Of a stretch of 64,000 bases of DNA, positions 34,462 to 47,800 are shown piece after piece. The notes under the pieces were generated by a model that was given only the letters and a program-made list of their open reading frames with translations, had not been told where the DNA came from and did no database searches. Each line of letters begins with the position of its first letter. Position 1 is the stretch's first letter. Position numbers and translations under genes: made by a program. Source of the stretch: Cavenderia fasciculata (Eukaryota > Evosea > Eumycetozoa > Acytosteliales > Cavenderiaceae); contig NW_004457624.1 of assembly GCF_000203815.1 (NCBI RefSeq), positions 3,038,001 through 3,102,000 on the forward strand, in the 5' to 3' direction.

Positions 34462-34724
34462 ATGGAGAAAGATGTAGTCCTTTTAAACTGAACCTACAAC
34501 AATAATTATAAATACTTTTTGGCCCCTAACACAATCCATTTCTTTCTTTCTTTCTTTCTTTTTGAAATCTCAATATATATTAGGTTTATCGTTTGGTAGA
34601 TGAAATAACCAAAGTAAATAATGAAATTTACCCTCAATGTGGTATCAAGTTTCTAATTCCTCCAATTATAAATAGTAATTTAACAAAATTTAAAAATATT
34701 CAATTATTTGTTGAATATCAATAA
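34462..34724 (+). CDS. Possible micro-gene or coding relic, 50 codons
   Basis: The region 34584-34724 is a clean 46-codon frame after a TATATATTAG acceptor and reads VYRLVDEITKVNNEIYPQCG... to TAA. An ATG at 34462 followed by EKD and a GT at 34474 could supply a first exon. The donor (GTAGTC) is weak and no homology is recognised. It lies between the ends of two convergent genes. It may equally be the remains of an older gene. Confidence 0.3.
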
Positions 34725-34792
34725 TATTTAAATAAAAAGTATATATACATTCATGTGATCAAATTTCTGTTTAATTATTATTCTTTCTTTTT

Positions 34793-36515
34793 TTAAATTT
34801 GTTGTTGTTGACCAAAGAAAAGTGATAGGTCAACTTGAACATAGGTACCACAACAAGCACAAATTCTAGTGTTTCCAGTACCTTCTTCAAATGCTACATA
34901 CATGGTAGAGTTGGCAGCATGGAAAGCAGCACTAATGACATTCATACCAGTGTTTGCATTGGAACAATCGAAAAAGTCACCTTCGTTGCCCTTTGCACCG
35001 AGGGTGGATGTGATGTTGATGGCTGCCAATTCGTCAATGGCAATCGATGCAGATTGGTAGTACTCAAAGGCATTGTAGAGGAGCATGTAACGAATCATAG
35101 TATCGTCACCTGGTCCTGGTAATTGGTATTGATATTTTCTAATGAGTGGATCGTATCCATGGTTGGTACGATAGACAGCTTGTGGAATGGGGTATCCCAT
35201 TTGGGTCTTGTCACCAGTATTGGGGTCTACATAGATATAGGCAGATTCGAGTGTATCATTGTCTGGGAAAAAGGCAGTGTATCCCTTCATAGTCTCGAGT
35301 GCGTAGGCTGGATGTTCGACAGTATCAACTTCAAAGGCAGACGATAGCATGTGGTTCATACCCATCGTGTTGTTGGTTGCCTTCCAAATATTGAGAGCAT
35401 CTTCTATATTGTTGGCATACTGCATGACATAACGAAGACGATGTGCCCACGACATACCATCAAATGTCACCAAATCCGAGTCATTGTCACTTTCTGCAAC
35501 GAAAATACCTTTGGAAGAGATACCAGTGATGGCACCAAACAAACCGGCAAATCCAACTGCCACATGACTATTACCTCCAGTGGTTGGATGGAAGAATGTG
35601 AGTAACTTGTGCTTGGCAATACCAGTGTCAATGATCCAATCCAAATTACGACCATTATACATCTCTCCTTGAACCGTACGATCTCCCCAAACTGAGAAAT
35701 GACTACATTGCATTGAATCGGGTGATAGCTTTCCATGTGGTACTCCCTTTTTTTCAATATACTCTAAAAATGCTTCAGACTTTAATTCACTATAGAAAGC
35801 TTGAATAAGTATTTAATTGAACTACTACTACTATCTTTTTCTACATTTGTCTTACTTGATTAAAAGATATTCAATATTTTGACCAGCATCGCCTGGGAAT
35901 GAGGAGAGTACTATACATCTAGTGATGGCTTTACCCATTTGAGTGAATCCGGAATGTACTGCACCATCATTGAAACCATTGATTTCATCAGAGAATTCTT
36001 GTGGGAATTGTTTAGAGAGATAATCATCCCATTGCCAATCAAGGAATACTTCAAGTGCATCATTCTCTAAAAAGTTTGGAACCAATGTCTTGAATAATGA
36101 TAAATAATTTTCATATGCTTCATTCTAAAATAGATTAGATAGATAGATTAGTTATTTGTCTCTATCGTATACGGTATATCAAGTTGATGATCATACAGCC
36201 AAAAAAACACCAAGCGAGAAACCCATTTCATAATGTGAACCAGTAAGATTTGCGACCATGATTGGATCAGCGTATCCAGTTGATATCATTGTGTATAATT
36301 GACTTCCATTACTATAAAAAATGATTTGAGAGAGAGAGAGAGTCAGAGAGTCAGAGTCAGGTGTCGTTGTGTATTTTCAAGACAACATACTATTGTTTAA
36401 CTAAAGATAATTGTGGATTATAATCAATTTTGAATGATGGTGTTGCAGCATTGCTAATAGACAATGATGACATTACTGCCAACACTGTCAAGAGGATGGT
36501 ATAATAAAATAACAT
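34793..36515 (-). CDS. dcd1-like secreted Ntn hydrolase, 501 aa
   Basis: Four exons in phase: 36515-36391, 36311-36197, 36124-35856, 35789-34793. A signal peptide (MLFYYTILLTVLAVMSSLSISNA) precedes the enzyme. The core MQCSHFSVWGDRTVQGEMYN then GRNLDW has the Cys (preceded by Gln) and the GRNLDW strand typical of Ntn hydrolases of the acid-ceramidase/C45 type and of the Dictyostelium dcd1A/dcd1B proteins, which have about this length. The mature enzyme would be exposed by autocleavage before the Cys and act in lysosome or outside. Several N-x-T/S sites (NNT, NIT, NST) fit a glycoprotein. Substrate unknown (amide or ceramide-like, inferred). Confidence 0.82.
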
Positions 36516-37273
36516 TTTCTTGCTACACTAATAATAATACTACTACTACTGTTACTATCTGTTATCTCTTGAGGAGAAAGGTGATGATGACTGCTTCTGC
36601 TGCTCTCATTTCTATCGGAAGAGGACTATTAGGAAATAATGAGGTCGAAAAGAAGGTTTGAAGCCCAAAATTTATAAATTTTAATTAATAATATCTTCTC
36701 AGAGATACTTTGTCCTTGAAAGTTCGGCTCTCTTGTTGTGAAATCATCTAGATTCAAAGGAATCTTGACAATAAAGTATCCTTTTATAGGGTAGATACTT
36801 TAAGATAATAATGTAAAGGGTAATAATCTATTCAACCAACATTTGATGTTACACACCTACTCTCTTTTAAATAAAAGTATTTATAATAATATCATTATAA
36901 ATAAAGTATTTGAGTGCTCTAAAGGGTGAGTAAAACAAATTAATATCTTAGGATAAATAAGATAGATAGATAGATGATTCGAATCGACTCGGGAGTACTG
37001 ACATTGACGACCAAAGAGGTGATGATCCTAAAAAAGGAGGAAAACTTCAACAAGAAAAAAAATATTAAATTAAACTTTTTATGAGACAGAGGGTAAGCTC
37101 AAGTGTGTTGTGCTTAAATTACACACATTTATTATTTAATATTTTGAGTTGTTAGAATAACATCAACATCATAATCGAGAAACACGTATAGTACTATACA
37201 ACATAATAATATAATATATATATAAAAGATAAGGAAAGAGACAATATAAATAATAGAGATAGATAGATAGAGA
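36516..37273. other. Divergent intergenic region
   Basis: 758 bp between the dcd1-like gene and the TMEM50 gene. It has a 25-codon ATG frame at 36582-36659 (MMTASAALISIGRG...) that is not convincing. GATA tetranucleotides occur near 36961-36975 and 37259-37270. Otherwise AT-rich. Confidence 0.5.
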
Positions 37274-37812
37274 ATGAGAAAGTTTTTATCAACCTTTTCA
37301 GGCATACTTGTATGTTTCATGATCATCATAATCATCATCATCACAATATAACAATATTGAATGAATGTGATGATGTGAGATGATGTGATGATACCTTTCT
37401 ATTATATTCAAATACTAATACTAATACTATGTATTTATAGTTTGGAGTAGCTTGGTTCCTTTGGATTGATGGACATGTTTATGAAAATACTAGAAATGCA
37501 GCAACACCTGGTTTTGGACCATCTATTCAATGGGTCTATTATCTGCCAGGTATATTTTCGACAGTTGGTTTGGTGATGGCAAATATAATCAAGTTGGATG
37601 GACTCAACTCATCGTCGTTCCTCGGCGATGACTCTTATGTAACAAAGATTCGTATCTGGCTATTTGTCAGCTTTGCTATCAACTTTGGTTGTATTGCAGG
37701 CAGTGTTTGGATTATGGCTGCAACCTTTATGCCACCACATGTAAATAGCAATGCCGAATGGCCTGGTATTGCTCTCACTTTACAAAATGTTTTGATTTTC
37801 CTTAGGTATGAA

Positions 37813-37848
<36 letters not shown>

Positions 37849-38027
37849 AAAGAAAGAAAAGAAAGAAACATCAATCAATCAATCCCTCAATTATTATATT
37901 TATATTTATATTCATATTATGTACAAATCACTTGAAACTAAAACTAACCTATTATTATTATAACCATTATAGTTCATTAACTTTAATGTATTCTAAATCA
38001 AGAAATGAAGATGAGAATCCATTCTAA
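37274..38027 (+). CDS. TMEM50 (SMP1) homologue, four-pass membrane protein, 151 aa
   Basis: Three exons in phase: 37274-37309, 37441-37805, 37973-38027. Four membrane segments are visible: FLSTFSGILFGVAWFLWID, VYYLPGIFSTVGLVMANII, IWLFVSFAINFGCIAGSVWIM and WPGIALTLQNVLIFLSSL. The RIWLFVxF and WPGIAxxxQN strings are diagnostic for TMEM50A/B, ER/endosomal proteins of poorly known function implicated in membrane trafficking. Length matches the family (~150-160). The second intron contains an (AAAG)n array. Confidence 0.88.
37811..37868 (+). repeat. (GAAA)n microsatellite inside an intron
   Basis: A near-perfect purine tetranucleotide array lies in the second intron of the TMEM50 gene, directly after the GTATGA donor. 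It is open in the upstream frame, so unspliced reading would add a Lys/Glu/Arg repeat. Confidence 0.9.
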
Positions 38028-38913
38028 TTATAATAATAGCTCCCTTAATATATAATAATAATAATCTTTTTTTTAACAATAACAACAATATAATATTTGG
38101 ATGGATGGAAAGAAATAGAATAGATTGATCAATCAGATAGATGAATTTAGATACGTTATTAACCCTCCCAACCTCAACCTCAACAACAACAACTTTATAT
38201 ATAAAACTAAACAACCTAACCTAACTTATCCTCCCCTTTAACTACTTTTTTTGTACAAATAAATCAAATCAATGGAATTCAATAACAAGTACTTGTACTA
38301 CTACTACTACTACTACTGGCGCCAACTGAGAGATTAATGAGAGGGATGTGTGTGTGTGATTTGCGTGAACCATTACCAAGATTGGTATGGGCGTATGTAA
38401 AAGGATTATTTCATTACTCAATTGAAAAAGGAAACAAAGGAACAACAATTGTATTATGAAATTTTTAAACTGTATGTAAAATATTTATATCCAATTTTCC
38501 AACATTTAATCGGCCCAATATGCAAGGCAAAATACAAACAAAACCTAATGTACAACATTTTGGCAATAACAGTTGCTAAAGAAGGATTCAATTAGTGTGT
38601 GATAATCAACACGACAAGGTCAAAGCTGCAGTAGACTATTATCAACTGATATTACCTATGATACTTGACTGGATATTGTCCGATAAATATTTTATTACAT
38701 GATTTAAATACTATTTAACTAAGAAGAAAAAAAAGAATAGTACAAGTTGTCAAAATTTATAATTATAATTATTTAATAAATAAAAAGGAAACAGAATGGT
38801 TAATGTTCTTGGTAATTATTATTATTTATTTATTAATAACATTTATTTAATTCTACAATTTTGGATTGGATGTATTCATTTGGATGGCTGGGAATGTTTG
38901 TGAGTCTGGTCTA
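38028..38913. other. Convergent spacer with a possible coding relic
   Basis: About 0.9 kb between TMEM50 and ABCA stops. It includes TAC triplets at 38296-38321. Plus-strand fragments look translated: 38346-38459 reads DLREPLPRLVWAYVKGLFHY... and 38590-38702 reads VCDNQHDKVKAAVDYYQLIL.... Stops and frame changes separate them, so at most this is a pseudogene of unknown family. Confidence 0.4.
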
Positions 38914-41900
38914 CTAGGCATTTGTAATATGAGAAATATTCATTGACTTTTCATCAATAACATATTCACCTCTTTCATTTTGGACACCCATTGTAACTGA
39001 AAAGAAAAAGAAAAAGAATAAGTTAATATATATATATTTATATTATTTATATTATTTATATTTTATATTTTTTATATTTTACCTTTAACAAAAACTTCTT
39101 CAAGGGTACTATTGGCAACACCCCAATCTGTAATTCCAAGTCTTTCACGGTTATCTTCAAATTGTCTAAAGAGAGAGGCAAGGTCAATTGAATTACTTGG
39201 CACTTCATAATTGTAGGTTCCGGCAAGTGAATTGAGGAGTGTGGCACTTGGCAATAATTCACGAACAAACTTTTGAGTGTCTTCTTCACGACCACCTTGG
39301 ATAGTCAACGATACCTTGTAACCCTTACCAAAACGGGAGATCAATTCAGAACTAGATCCAATGCACTTGAGCTCACCACCAACAAAAATACCTAAACGGT
39401 CACACAGTTCTTGAGCCTCTTCCAAGGCATGAGTGGTTAATAGCATAGCACAATTACGTTTGTATCCATTTACAACATCCCACAATTTCTTTCTTGAGGA
39501 TGGGTCCAATCCTAAAACAAACAAAATTAAATAAAAAACAAAATGGTTAAGGGTTTTGGAAATAAAATGATCCATTTCTTTTTCTTTCTTTTTTATCATA
39601 CCAGTACTAGGTTCATCAAGTAAAACAATCTTTGGATTACCCATCATAGATATGGCAACAGATAGACGTCTACGCATACCACCAGAATATTCAACACTCT
39701 TTTTCTCGGTTTCTTCGTGCAAGTTGACTTGTTTGAGTCCATTGTAGACCGCGTCTGTCAATTCTTTACCCTTCATATTCTTGATACGACCATAAAACAG
39801 TAGATGTTCTTCGCCTGTCAAATCATCCCAAAGTACATTGTCTTGTGGACACACACCCATAATCATATGGATCGATTCAATGTCATCACGAATATCCATG
39901 CCAAATACACGTGCTGTTCCAGTGGTTGGTGGGAACAATCCACTTACACAAGAGATGGTAGTTGACTTGCCGGCGCCATTGGGTCCCAAAAAGCCAAAAC
40001 AGATTCCTTGGTCGACTCCAAGTGTCAATGATTTGACAGCCACCTTTTCAGGGGCACCTCCTTGTGCAGGGTAAACCTTTCCAAGATCGCATACCTCAAG
40101 TGCCAAGAGTTGGTCGTGATGTATGACACGTTGACGTTCAATAGCAACATCCTCACTTTCACTTTGAAGGTGTGGTTTGATTGTGATGGGTGTCACTCTC
40201 TTGGCACCTTTTTTGAACCAAAATGATTTTTGTAAAAAGAATAGAGGGTGACGTTTGACACCATAGTCTGACGGTAACACCTCTTCCAGATACAATGCCA
40301 AAATGAGGAATACAACAGCTTCAACAATCATAAATCCATAGATATCACCAAATTGGTATCCTGGATTATTCATCTTGGCAATTGACACACCCGGTCCATC
40401 AAATGAAACATATTTCTTTAATATAAATAATGCTCTATAAAGTACAAATGGTGGGAATATTGATATTACAAATATTGAGCTTGATGGTGTTGAGTCGCCT
40501 AAATTAAAAATAGAAATAGAAAAATTAGATTAAATCATAATGATTATTAATATTATTGTTATTTTTTTGATAGTTACTTGAAAAGATATTATCAATGACA
40601 CGAGAGGCAAGAATACCAGTACCAAATACCCAAATGTAACCAACTACGGTACCAGTTTCAGTTTTTGTAAAAAAGGTTGATAGGAAAAAGGCAAAGCTGA
40701 CCAATGTATGACCCCAAAAGAATATGAGTAAAAAGATGACAAGGGGACTGTTGACTGTAAAGTATCGGAATCTAAACAATGCACCCAATGCCCACACCAA
40801 CATCATGGCAATAAAATAGATCGAGTAGGCAAATATATAGGTGACCAACCAATACGTCTTCATCTCCAACCCCATCATTTTCATAATCTCTCTCAACTTG
40901 TTTTCCTTTTCATAAAGAATTAATCTTAATACTACTGGCATCATTAATTGAAATATGAAAATATATAACATTGCTAAAAAATAAAAAGAAATAGAAAGAT
41001 TAATATTTAATATTATTAATATTTAATTAATATTATTAATTTAATTTTTGATTTAGATTTACTACTTACGACCTAATAAACTAACAAGATCAAAATCTAA
41101 AGTAGCTTGACGAGTTGGGAAATCTTTAATACCATCAAAGATGATTTCAGTTAGACTGGCACCAGTGATGGCACGGAATGATCGTGATGCAAGTGTGTAG
41201 AGTGTACCTAGTTCCTTGCCAAATGAAATAGATCGATTGTATAATAGCGAGACTGCTAGGCTGTCATTGTCAACTTGAGCGAATCGATAGCCACCATTGA
41301 CAATGATGGTCTTCCAATTATCAAATGTTTCGTTTGTAAATTTATCGTATGATTCCATTCGTTCCATTGTAATGGGTGCAGCAATACTAGGAGTGTCTGA
41401 GCAATAGGTTGCATATCTTCCAAGGAATGATTGACCAAAAATAAGTGGGACGATGGTATCACCGTTACTCTTGTTGGTGCCAGCGTATGTTTCGAGTTGG
41501 AGCATCATTGGCTCCACTGTCAAATTTTGGTTGAGTTGATCGATATAGATTAGCGATCTGGCATAGACTGCCGGTGCAAATGCCCTACACTCTTCGACAA
41601 TTGTCTGATTGGTTTCAAATAATGGTGGCATCATTGCTCTTGGATGTAATATCGATGGAATCTTGGCTCCATCTTGATCCTTTACAAAATTGGTTACAAT
41701 TTGTTGAAGAATAAATAATAATAATATCTAAACAAAAAAAGAAAGTTAATAAATATTAAATATTAATAATATATTTGTTTGAATTGATTTACATACAAGG
41801 ATTAAAGGTAAAATAATCTGACAAAGATTAGTTTTGTATTGTCTCCATTGATAGGTAGCCGATTTTCTAAAGAGTGCATTAAACTGGTTGTGAAAGTTTC

Positions 41901-42096
41901 TTTTTGTCTTCATGTCATCGATACTCTTGACCATTTCATCGGCTTGAGCATAACTTAGATTGGCTGTTGTAGTTCCACTTCTAGTTGTTCTCGTCGTCGT
42001 TCCATTATTATTATTATTGTCATTATTATTATTGTCAGGAGGAGATGAAGATCCTACCACTGGAGGTGAAGAAGTTTCATATAGTGATTCCGACAT
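38914..42096 (-). CDS. ABC transporter, subfamily A half-transporter, 920 aa
   Basis: Six exons in phase: 42096-41797, 41727-41070, 40973-40578, 40498-39602, 39511-39083, 38996-38914. An Asn/Thr-rich cytosolic N-terminus precedes the first membrane span, a large luminal loop (~120-320) and the five-helix ABC2 block (MLYIFIFQLMMPVVLR... to DYGVKRHPLFF). One nucleotide-binding domain follows: Walker A GPNGAGKST, signature YSGGMRRRLSVA, Walker B IVLLDEPSTGLDP, switch His in LLTTHALEEA, and the ABCA-type C-terminal regulatory domain (WGVANSTLEEVFVKVTMG). One TMD plus one NBD makes it a half-transporter, as for most dictyostelid ABCA proteins; lipid transport is inferred. The 90-bp intron at 39512-39601 is in frame and stop-free. 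Confidence 0.93.
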
Positions 42097-43373
42097 GATC
42101 CTATGATTGTATTTCCAAGATGTAAAAATTAATTAATAATATATAATATTATTAGGGTAAAAAAATAAATAATATTAGTACTAATACTATAACTAGTTAT
42201 AGTATAGTTGGGTGGGTATAATAATAATTGTATATGTATGAATGAGGAGTAAAAGAGTAAATAAGCAAGACTCTACTGGCGTAGTATTTATTACATTATG
42301 ATAATAAATGTGGGTTGTTGGAGTAGGATGGAGGATGATGAGGATGTCGATATATATCGACTATATAGCAACCATAAAAAAAAATACTTTAAAAAAAGTA
42401 GATTTGATTTGTTTTGATCATAGCATGGCATCAACACAAATACAATTCACCCAACACATCCACCATTTACCCACCACATAATCCATTATTGAATAAATAC
42501 ATTCTATCACTATATCCAACCCTATCCACTATAATATCTACTCGATCATTCATCATGATTATTTAACCCTAACCCCCACCCAAAGATTAATTTCTACAAA
42601 CCTATCTATTGTACTCCGCCAACTGAACTGCTGCTTGCTTGTTACTACCTCTTTTTTAAAAAATATCTATTTATCTTTTACTAACTACTACAACGACTGA
42701 CTACAACTATTATTACTTACTATCTACACCGATTTCTTGTTACAAAACAAAAAGTGGTTGTTGATTGTTTGTCGCATGCGATACATTTGATGTGAGAGGA
42801 GGATCGAACAGAAAGAGAGAGAGTGAATTATTTTTAGACAGTGTTTATTTTTAAAGTGGGATGTCATCATTGATCACGACACGCACCCCAAAAAAGGGGC
42901 TGTCCTACCAATCAATCTATTGGATGATGGACCACCACTTCTCTGTCCCCTGGTAAGTTTTAATATTGATGATCACAACATACACAACATTTTATCTATT
43001 TTATTAATATCGTCATCACTATATTATTACTACTCCTTGATTGCATCATCACACAATACTATCATCCGATCTGAATAATAATAATAATAATAATAAACAG
43101 TTTGTCTTTGTTTGTTCACCATCACACTTTATGTATTTGTAATTAATTAATTGTTAATTGTGTTAATTGAGGGGTAGACAGATAGATAGATAGAGATGAC
43201 CATCGGAATAGTCATATCGATGACCGTTGGGAACATTTCAACTTCCGCTTGAAGAGAAAATTTAATTTAAATTTTTTATTGCTTCTCCCTCTTTGTGGTG
43301 AAGCGATGATACACCCTAAATGAAATTAATATCACGATAGAGATATAGATAGAAAGATAGATAGATAGATAGA
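42097..43373. other. Long divergent intergenic region between ABCA and phosphoethanolamine cytidylyltransferase
   Basis: 1.28 kb, AT-rich. A short plus-strand frame at 42860-42951 (ATGTCATCATTG... ending at a GGTAAGT) could be a 5' non-coding exon or chance. A GATA-rich run directly precedes the downstream ATG. A CCCCAAAAAAGGGG palindrome sits at 42887-42900. No RNA gene identified. Confidence 0.45.
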
Positions 43374-44730
43374 ATGTCAGAGACTAATAATACTACCACC
43401 ACAACTGGAAAGAAACCAATCAGAGTATACGTAGATGGGTGTTTTGATGTATGTATGAGTGGGGAATGATGTTTGAGTTACTTACTGATATACTTTTTTG
43501 ATTATTTTTATTATATGTATAATTAGTTGATGCATTTCGGTCATGCAAATGCTCTTAGACAAGTAAGTAAAAGAGAAGAATAGAAAGTAAAAGATGAAAG
43601 AAGGAAGGATTTATTATCACATGATATTGATATAATCTTTCTCACTTTCCCTCTATATATATAAATTTGTAGGCAAGAGAATTGGGAGATATTTTAGTAG
43701 TTGGAGTTCATACAGATGCAGAGATTGCAAAGAATAAGGGACCACCAGTCATGAATGAACAAGAGAGATACAAGGCTGTACGTGCTTGCAAGTGGGCCGA
43801 TGAAGTTGCAGAGGGTGCACCATACACTGCTACCGTCGAATTGCTCGACCAATTAAACTGTGACTTTTGTGTACACGGTGAAGATATCTCTGTCGGTGCC
43901 GATGGCAAGGACGTCTACGAGACTATTAAAAAGTCGGGCAAGTTCCGTTTCATTAAACGTACCGAAGGTATTTCCACGACCGAACTTGTCGGACGTATGT
44001 TGTTGTTGACCAAGGACCATTTGGCTGCATCGACAGGTCAAGCCACCAGTCCATTGAGTCAAGTCAATCCAAAGGACTTGCATCGTCAATCACCATACAC
44101 TAGTTTGTCACACTTTTTACCAACCACCCGTAAGATTGTTCAATTCTCTGAGGGCAAGGCCCCCAAAGACACTGACCGTATCGTATACATGGACGGTGGT
44201 TTCGATCTCTTCCACGTTGGTCACACCGAAGCACTCCGTCAAGCCAAGGAATTGGGTGACTTTTTAATTGTCGGTGTTCACGATGACAAAGTTGTCAACG
44301 AACAAAAGGGTTCTAATTTCCCAATCATGAATCTTCATGAACGTGTCTTATCTGTTTTATCTTGTAGAGTAAGTAAATATAAATAATAATATTAATAATA
44401 TTAATATTAATAATACTTTATTAATTATGTTTATTTTTTTTATAGTATGTAGATGAAGTTATTATTGGAGCACCATTCAATGTTACAAAGGAGATGATTG
44501 AAAGTTTACGTATTAATACTGTTGTTCATGGTGACGATCCAGTTGTTTCGGTTGATGCTGATCCATACAAGCTTCCAAAGGGATTGGGTATCTACAAGGA
44601 AATCAAGCATACCGAAGGTTTGACTGCCACTGAAATCGTTCGTCGTATCATTGAGAATCGTATGCAATTCGAAGCCAGAAACAAAAAGAAACAACAAAAT
44701 GAAGTTACCTTTATTCAACAAAATCAATAA
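43374..44730 (+). CDS. pcyt2: Ethanolamine-phosphate cytidylyltransferase, 363 aa
   Basis: Four exons in phase: 43374-43448, 43527-43562, 43673-44368, 44446-44730. Two tandem cytidylyltransferase domains are present. The first has VDGCFDLMHFGHANALRQA (HxGH active site split by introns) and RTEGISTT; the second has MDGGFDLFHVGHTEAL, a GVHDD strand and HTEGLTAT. Two HxGH folds are the hallmark of CTP:phosphoethanolamine cytidylyltransferase, the rate-controlling step of the CDP-ethanolamine (Kennedy) route to phosphatidylethanolamine. Length fits the family (~360-390). The product of CTP synthase at 32.4 kb is its substrate. Confidence 0.95.
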
Positions 44731-44875
44731 ACGTAATCAATAAAAATTATAATTATATATAGTTGTATGTCTAACGCGATGTGAATGAATCGATAGTTTG
44801 ATCTATCTATCCAAAAAAATAATTATTAAGATGTTTTATTATTATTATTATTATTATTTTAATGTTGTTTTATGT

Positions 44876-47800
44876 TTACAAATTAACAGATAAAGTACGA
44901 CCTATTGAATTGATACTTGGTAAAGGTAGTGGAGTGGTATGAAGACATTTGTGATGTTTCATGTCCTTTAGGTTGAATGAACATTTACATGATGGACATT
45001 TGACTACATTTCTTTTACACTTGTCACGGAGATGTTTGTGTAAAGAGGTATGGCTAAACTTGGCACCAACACTTTCTTTGACATGGACGAGTTGGTCAGT
45101 GTAGCTATGTTTGAATCCACGCAACATCTGGTTGCAAAATGTACATATTTCCCACATTTCACTGTCATGTGAAAAGATGTGACTGGAATAGGCAGTACGG
45201 GTAAAGTAACCATCGCATTGGTAGCAGTGCAAGTATGCACACTCACTCTCTAGATGGTTGGGCAATGACTCTCGTGGAATGAGTTTGGCCTGACACCCAT
45301 TATGGAATGAATTAGGACATGCAACCATTCTCAACAAACATGCATGTAAATGATCATGTGCATCATTTATATTAACTTGTAAATGACAATCTTTACATTT
45401 AAATGATATGGTATCTTGTCCCCTTGGAGTTGAGCTATTACCACTACTATTACTATTATCATTATTATTGTTGTTGTCAATTTTACTAAATTGACCAGGA
45501 AGTTCTGTACTTGTCATTGGATGTAATGTAGATTGTTTAATGACTGATGCAGATGATGTTAATCTTGATTTATATGTTGTTGTTGTACCATTATTATTAC
45601 TATCTTGATTTTCATTTCCATTATTATTATTATCTTCATTATTATTATTTTCATTTCCATTTGTAGCACTTTTTGAAGTATAATTTGGATCATTATTTTG
45701 ATAAGTTTTACTAAATCCAAATGAACCTTGTTGTTTATCCAAAGCATCGATGTATTCTTTTGGGATGTAGAATGATTCAAATACACGTCTAATTTCCTGA
45801 CGATTACGTAGTTGGAATGACATGATGTAATCTATTTCCTTTTTCTTGTCCATCGAGATTGGGTCTTGACGTGTTGGGATACGATACACTAAACATAATT
45901 GTCGTATACATTTATAGGCACCCTTTACAAAACAGAGTTCAAACAAATAAGGTGCAGATTTGGGACACTTGATTCTTTCGTTGAAAAAGTAAACTAGGAA
46001 ATGACCAAACAATACATCATTGTCGTATCCAATCAACGAATGATAAATCCCATTAAAATAATGGTCCATTGCTTCTTTATCTTGTCCAAACAACTTTTCA
46101 ATAAATGGTTTCAATTCCATCTGTCTTGTCAATGGTTCCCGAATAATAAAATCAAAAATAAATGATACCTTGCAATCAAATAATGAAGAATTGTATGGTA
46201 AAAATGATTCTATTAAATCATATCTACCCAATGTTAATAAATCTCCAAATATCTAAAATAAAACAAATAAAATTAAATTAATTCATAAATCAAATTACAT
46301 TTATATATATTTTACTTACAAGAGTTGATTCAGTATCTGATAATGAAATATTAAATAATTTCATTAAATTTAATAAATTATTACACTATTTAATAAATAA
46401 ATTAAAATGTTAATATAAATTTATATTTATAATTTTGTTTGTTTCTTTTTTTTTTTAATCTCTTACAATATTTAAATCTTGTTTTGAATTTAAGAATAAA
46501 TTAAAAATTTCTTTTGATTGACGATTATTAAAATAAGATTTGTACTTTGGTTTTGATTGAATGTATTGATAAAATTCATCGGTGATGAGGAGAGTGGATA
46601 ATCCATCTTGGTGATGATCAATGAATCGGTCAATGATGACACTGGATATAGGGAATAGGTCACGTTTCTTTAATAGGTACAATAGTTTGGACATTTGAGA
46701 TGCCTTTTTGTTGTATTCTCCGAGGATCGATGGAGACTGGTGGATAGCCTGCTGCTGTACATTCTTGCTAGAACAAGTCGACTCGTCCTGCAAGAGTTGC
46801 TCTAAAAGGGCATCGTGAAGTGAAATGTTTTTTAAAATGGAAATGTCCAATAAATCCATTTGGTGTCCTGTCAATTGATAGATATCCGAACCAGACTCTA
46901 TTAGCAGCGATACCATCTCTAATACAATTTCTTGACTTGTTGTATTATTACATAATGCCAAATGAAGTGGTGTATATCCAATTAAATCTTTCATATTAAT
47001 TATAGAAATAATTTCTTCCCTATCCTCTTCTTCTTGTTTTTGTTTTTTTAAAATATCTAATATTATTTTTAAACTTTCCAAATGACCACCACTAGCAGCT
47101 AAATGGAGGGGAGTTGATTGATTTGGATCGGTATCGTTGATATTGGCACCAGCTTTGATTAAAAGACGGACAATCTCGGGTTGACCAACTGCAAAGTGAA
47201 TGATGGGAGTATCTTTCCAACGTTTGAGTGATACGTCTGCACCGGCCATAATCAATGGTTGGATCATGTGAATGTGGTTGTTGAGTACGGCCAACAATAG
47301 TGGAGACTGCAATGACTTGTTCAACTTGTTAATGTATCCAAATTCGACAGATACATTGAAACAATTCAAACTGCCGTATGCAGCAGCCATGTGAATCGGT
47401 GTGTTTCCATCGCTGTCATTGATACCACTGTTGGTGACAGACAGAGCATTAAAAAACAATGCCAACAATTTATGATTGTCATGTCGTATACATGTAAACA
47501 ATAAATCACATGTTATCGTTCGATCCAAAGATTGTATATCCTTGTCAAATAAATAAGAATTTAACATTCTTGCCACTTTTAATGGATCCCCTTTTTCTAT
47601 ATTTAATTTAATATTTTTAAAATCTTCTATATTTACTTTTTTTGACTACAGAAAATTAAAATAAAAATAAATTAATAAATGATTTGATTTGATTTGATTT
47701 CTATTTACATACTAAATGTTTTTCTAAAATTTCTATACATTTTGAATGACCTTTTTCTTTTGCAATATCTAATGGAGTACGTTCGAGTGAAGTTTGCATG

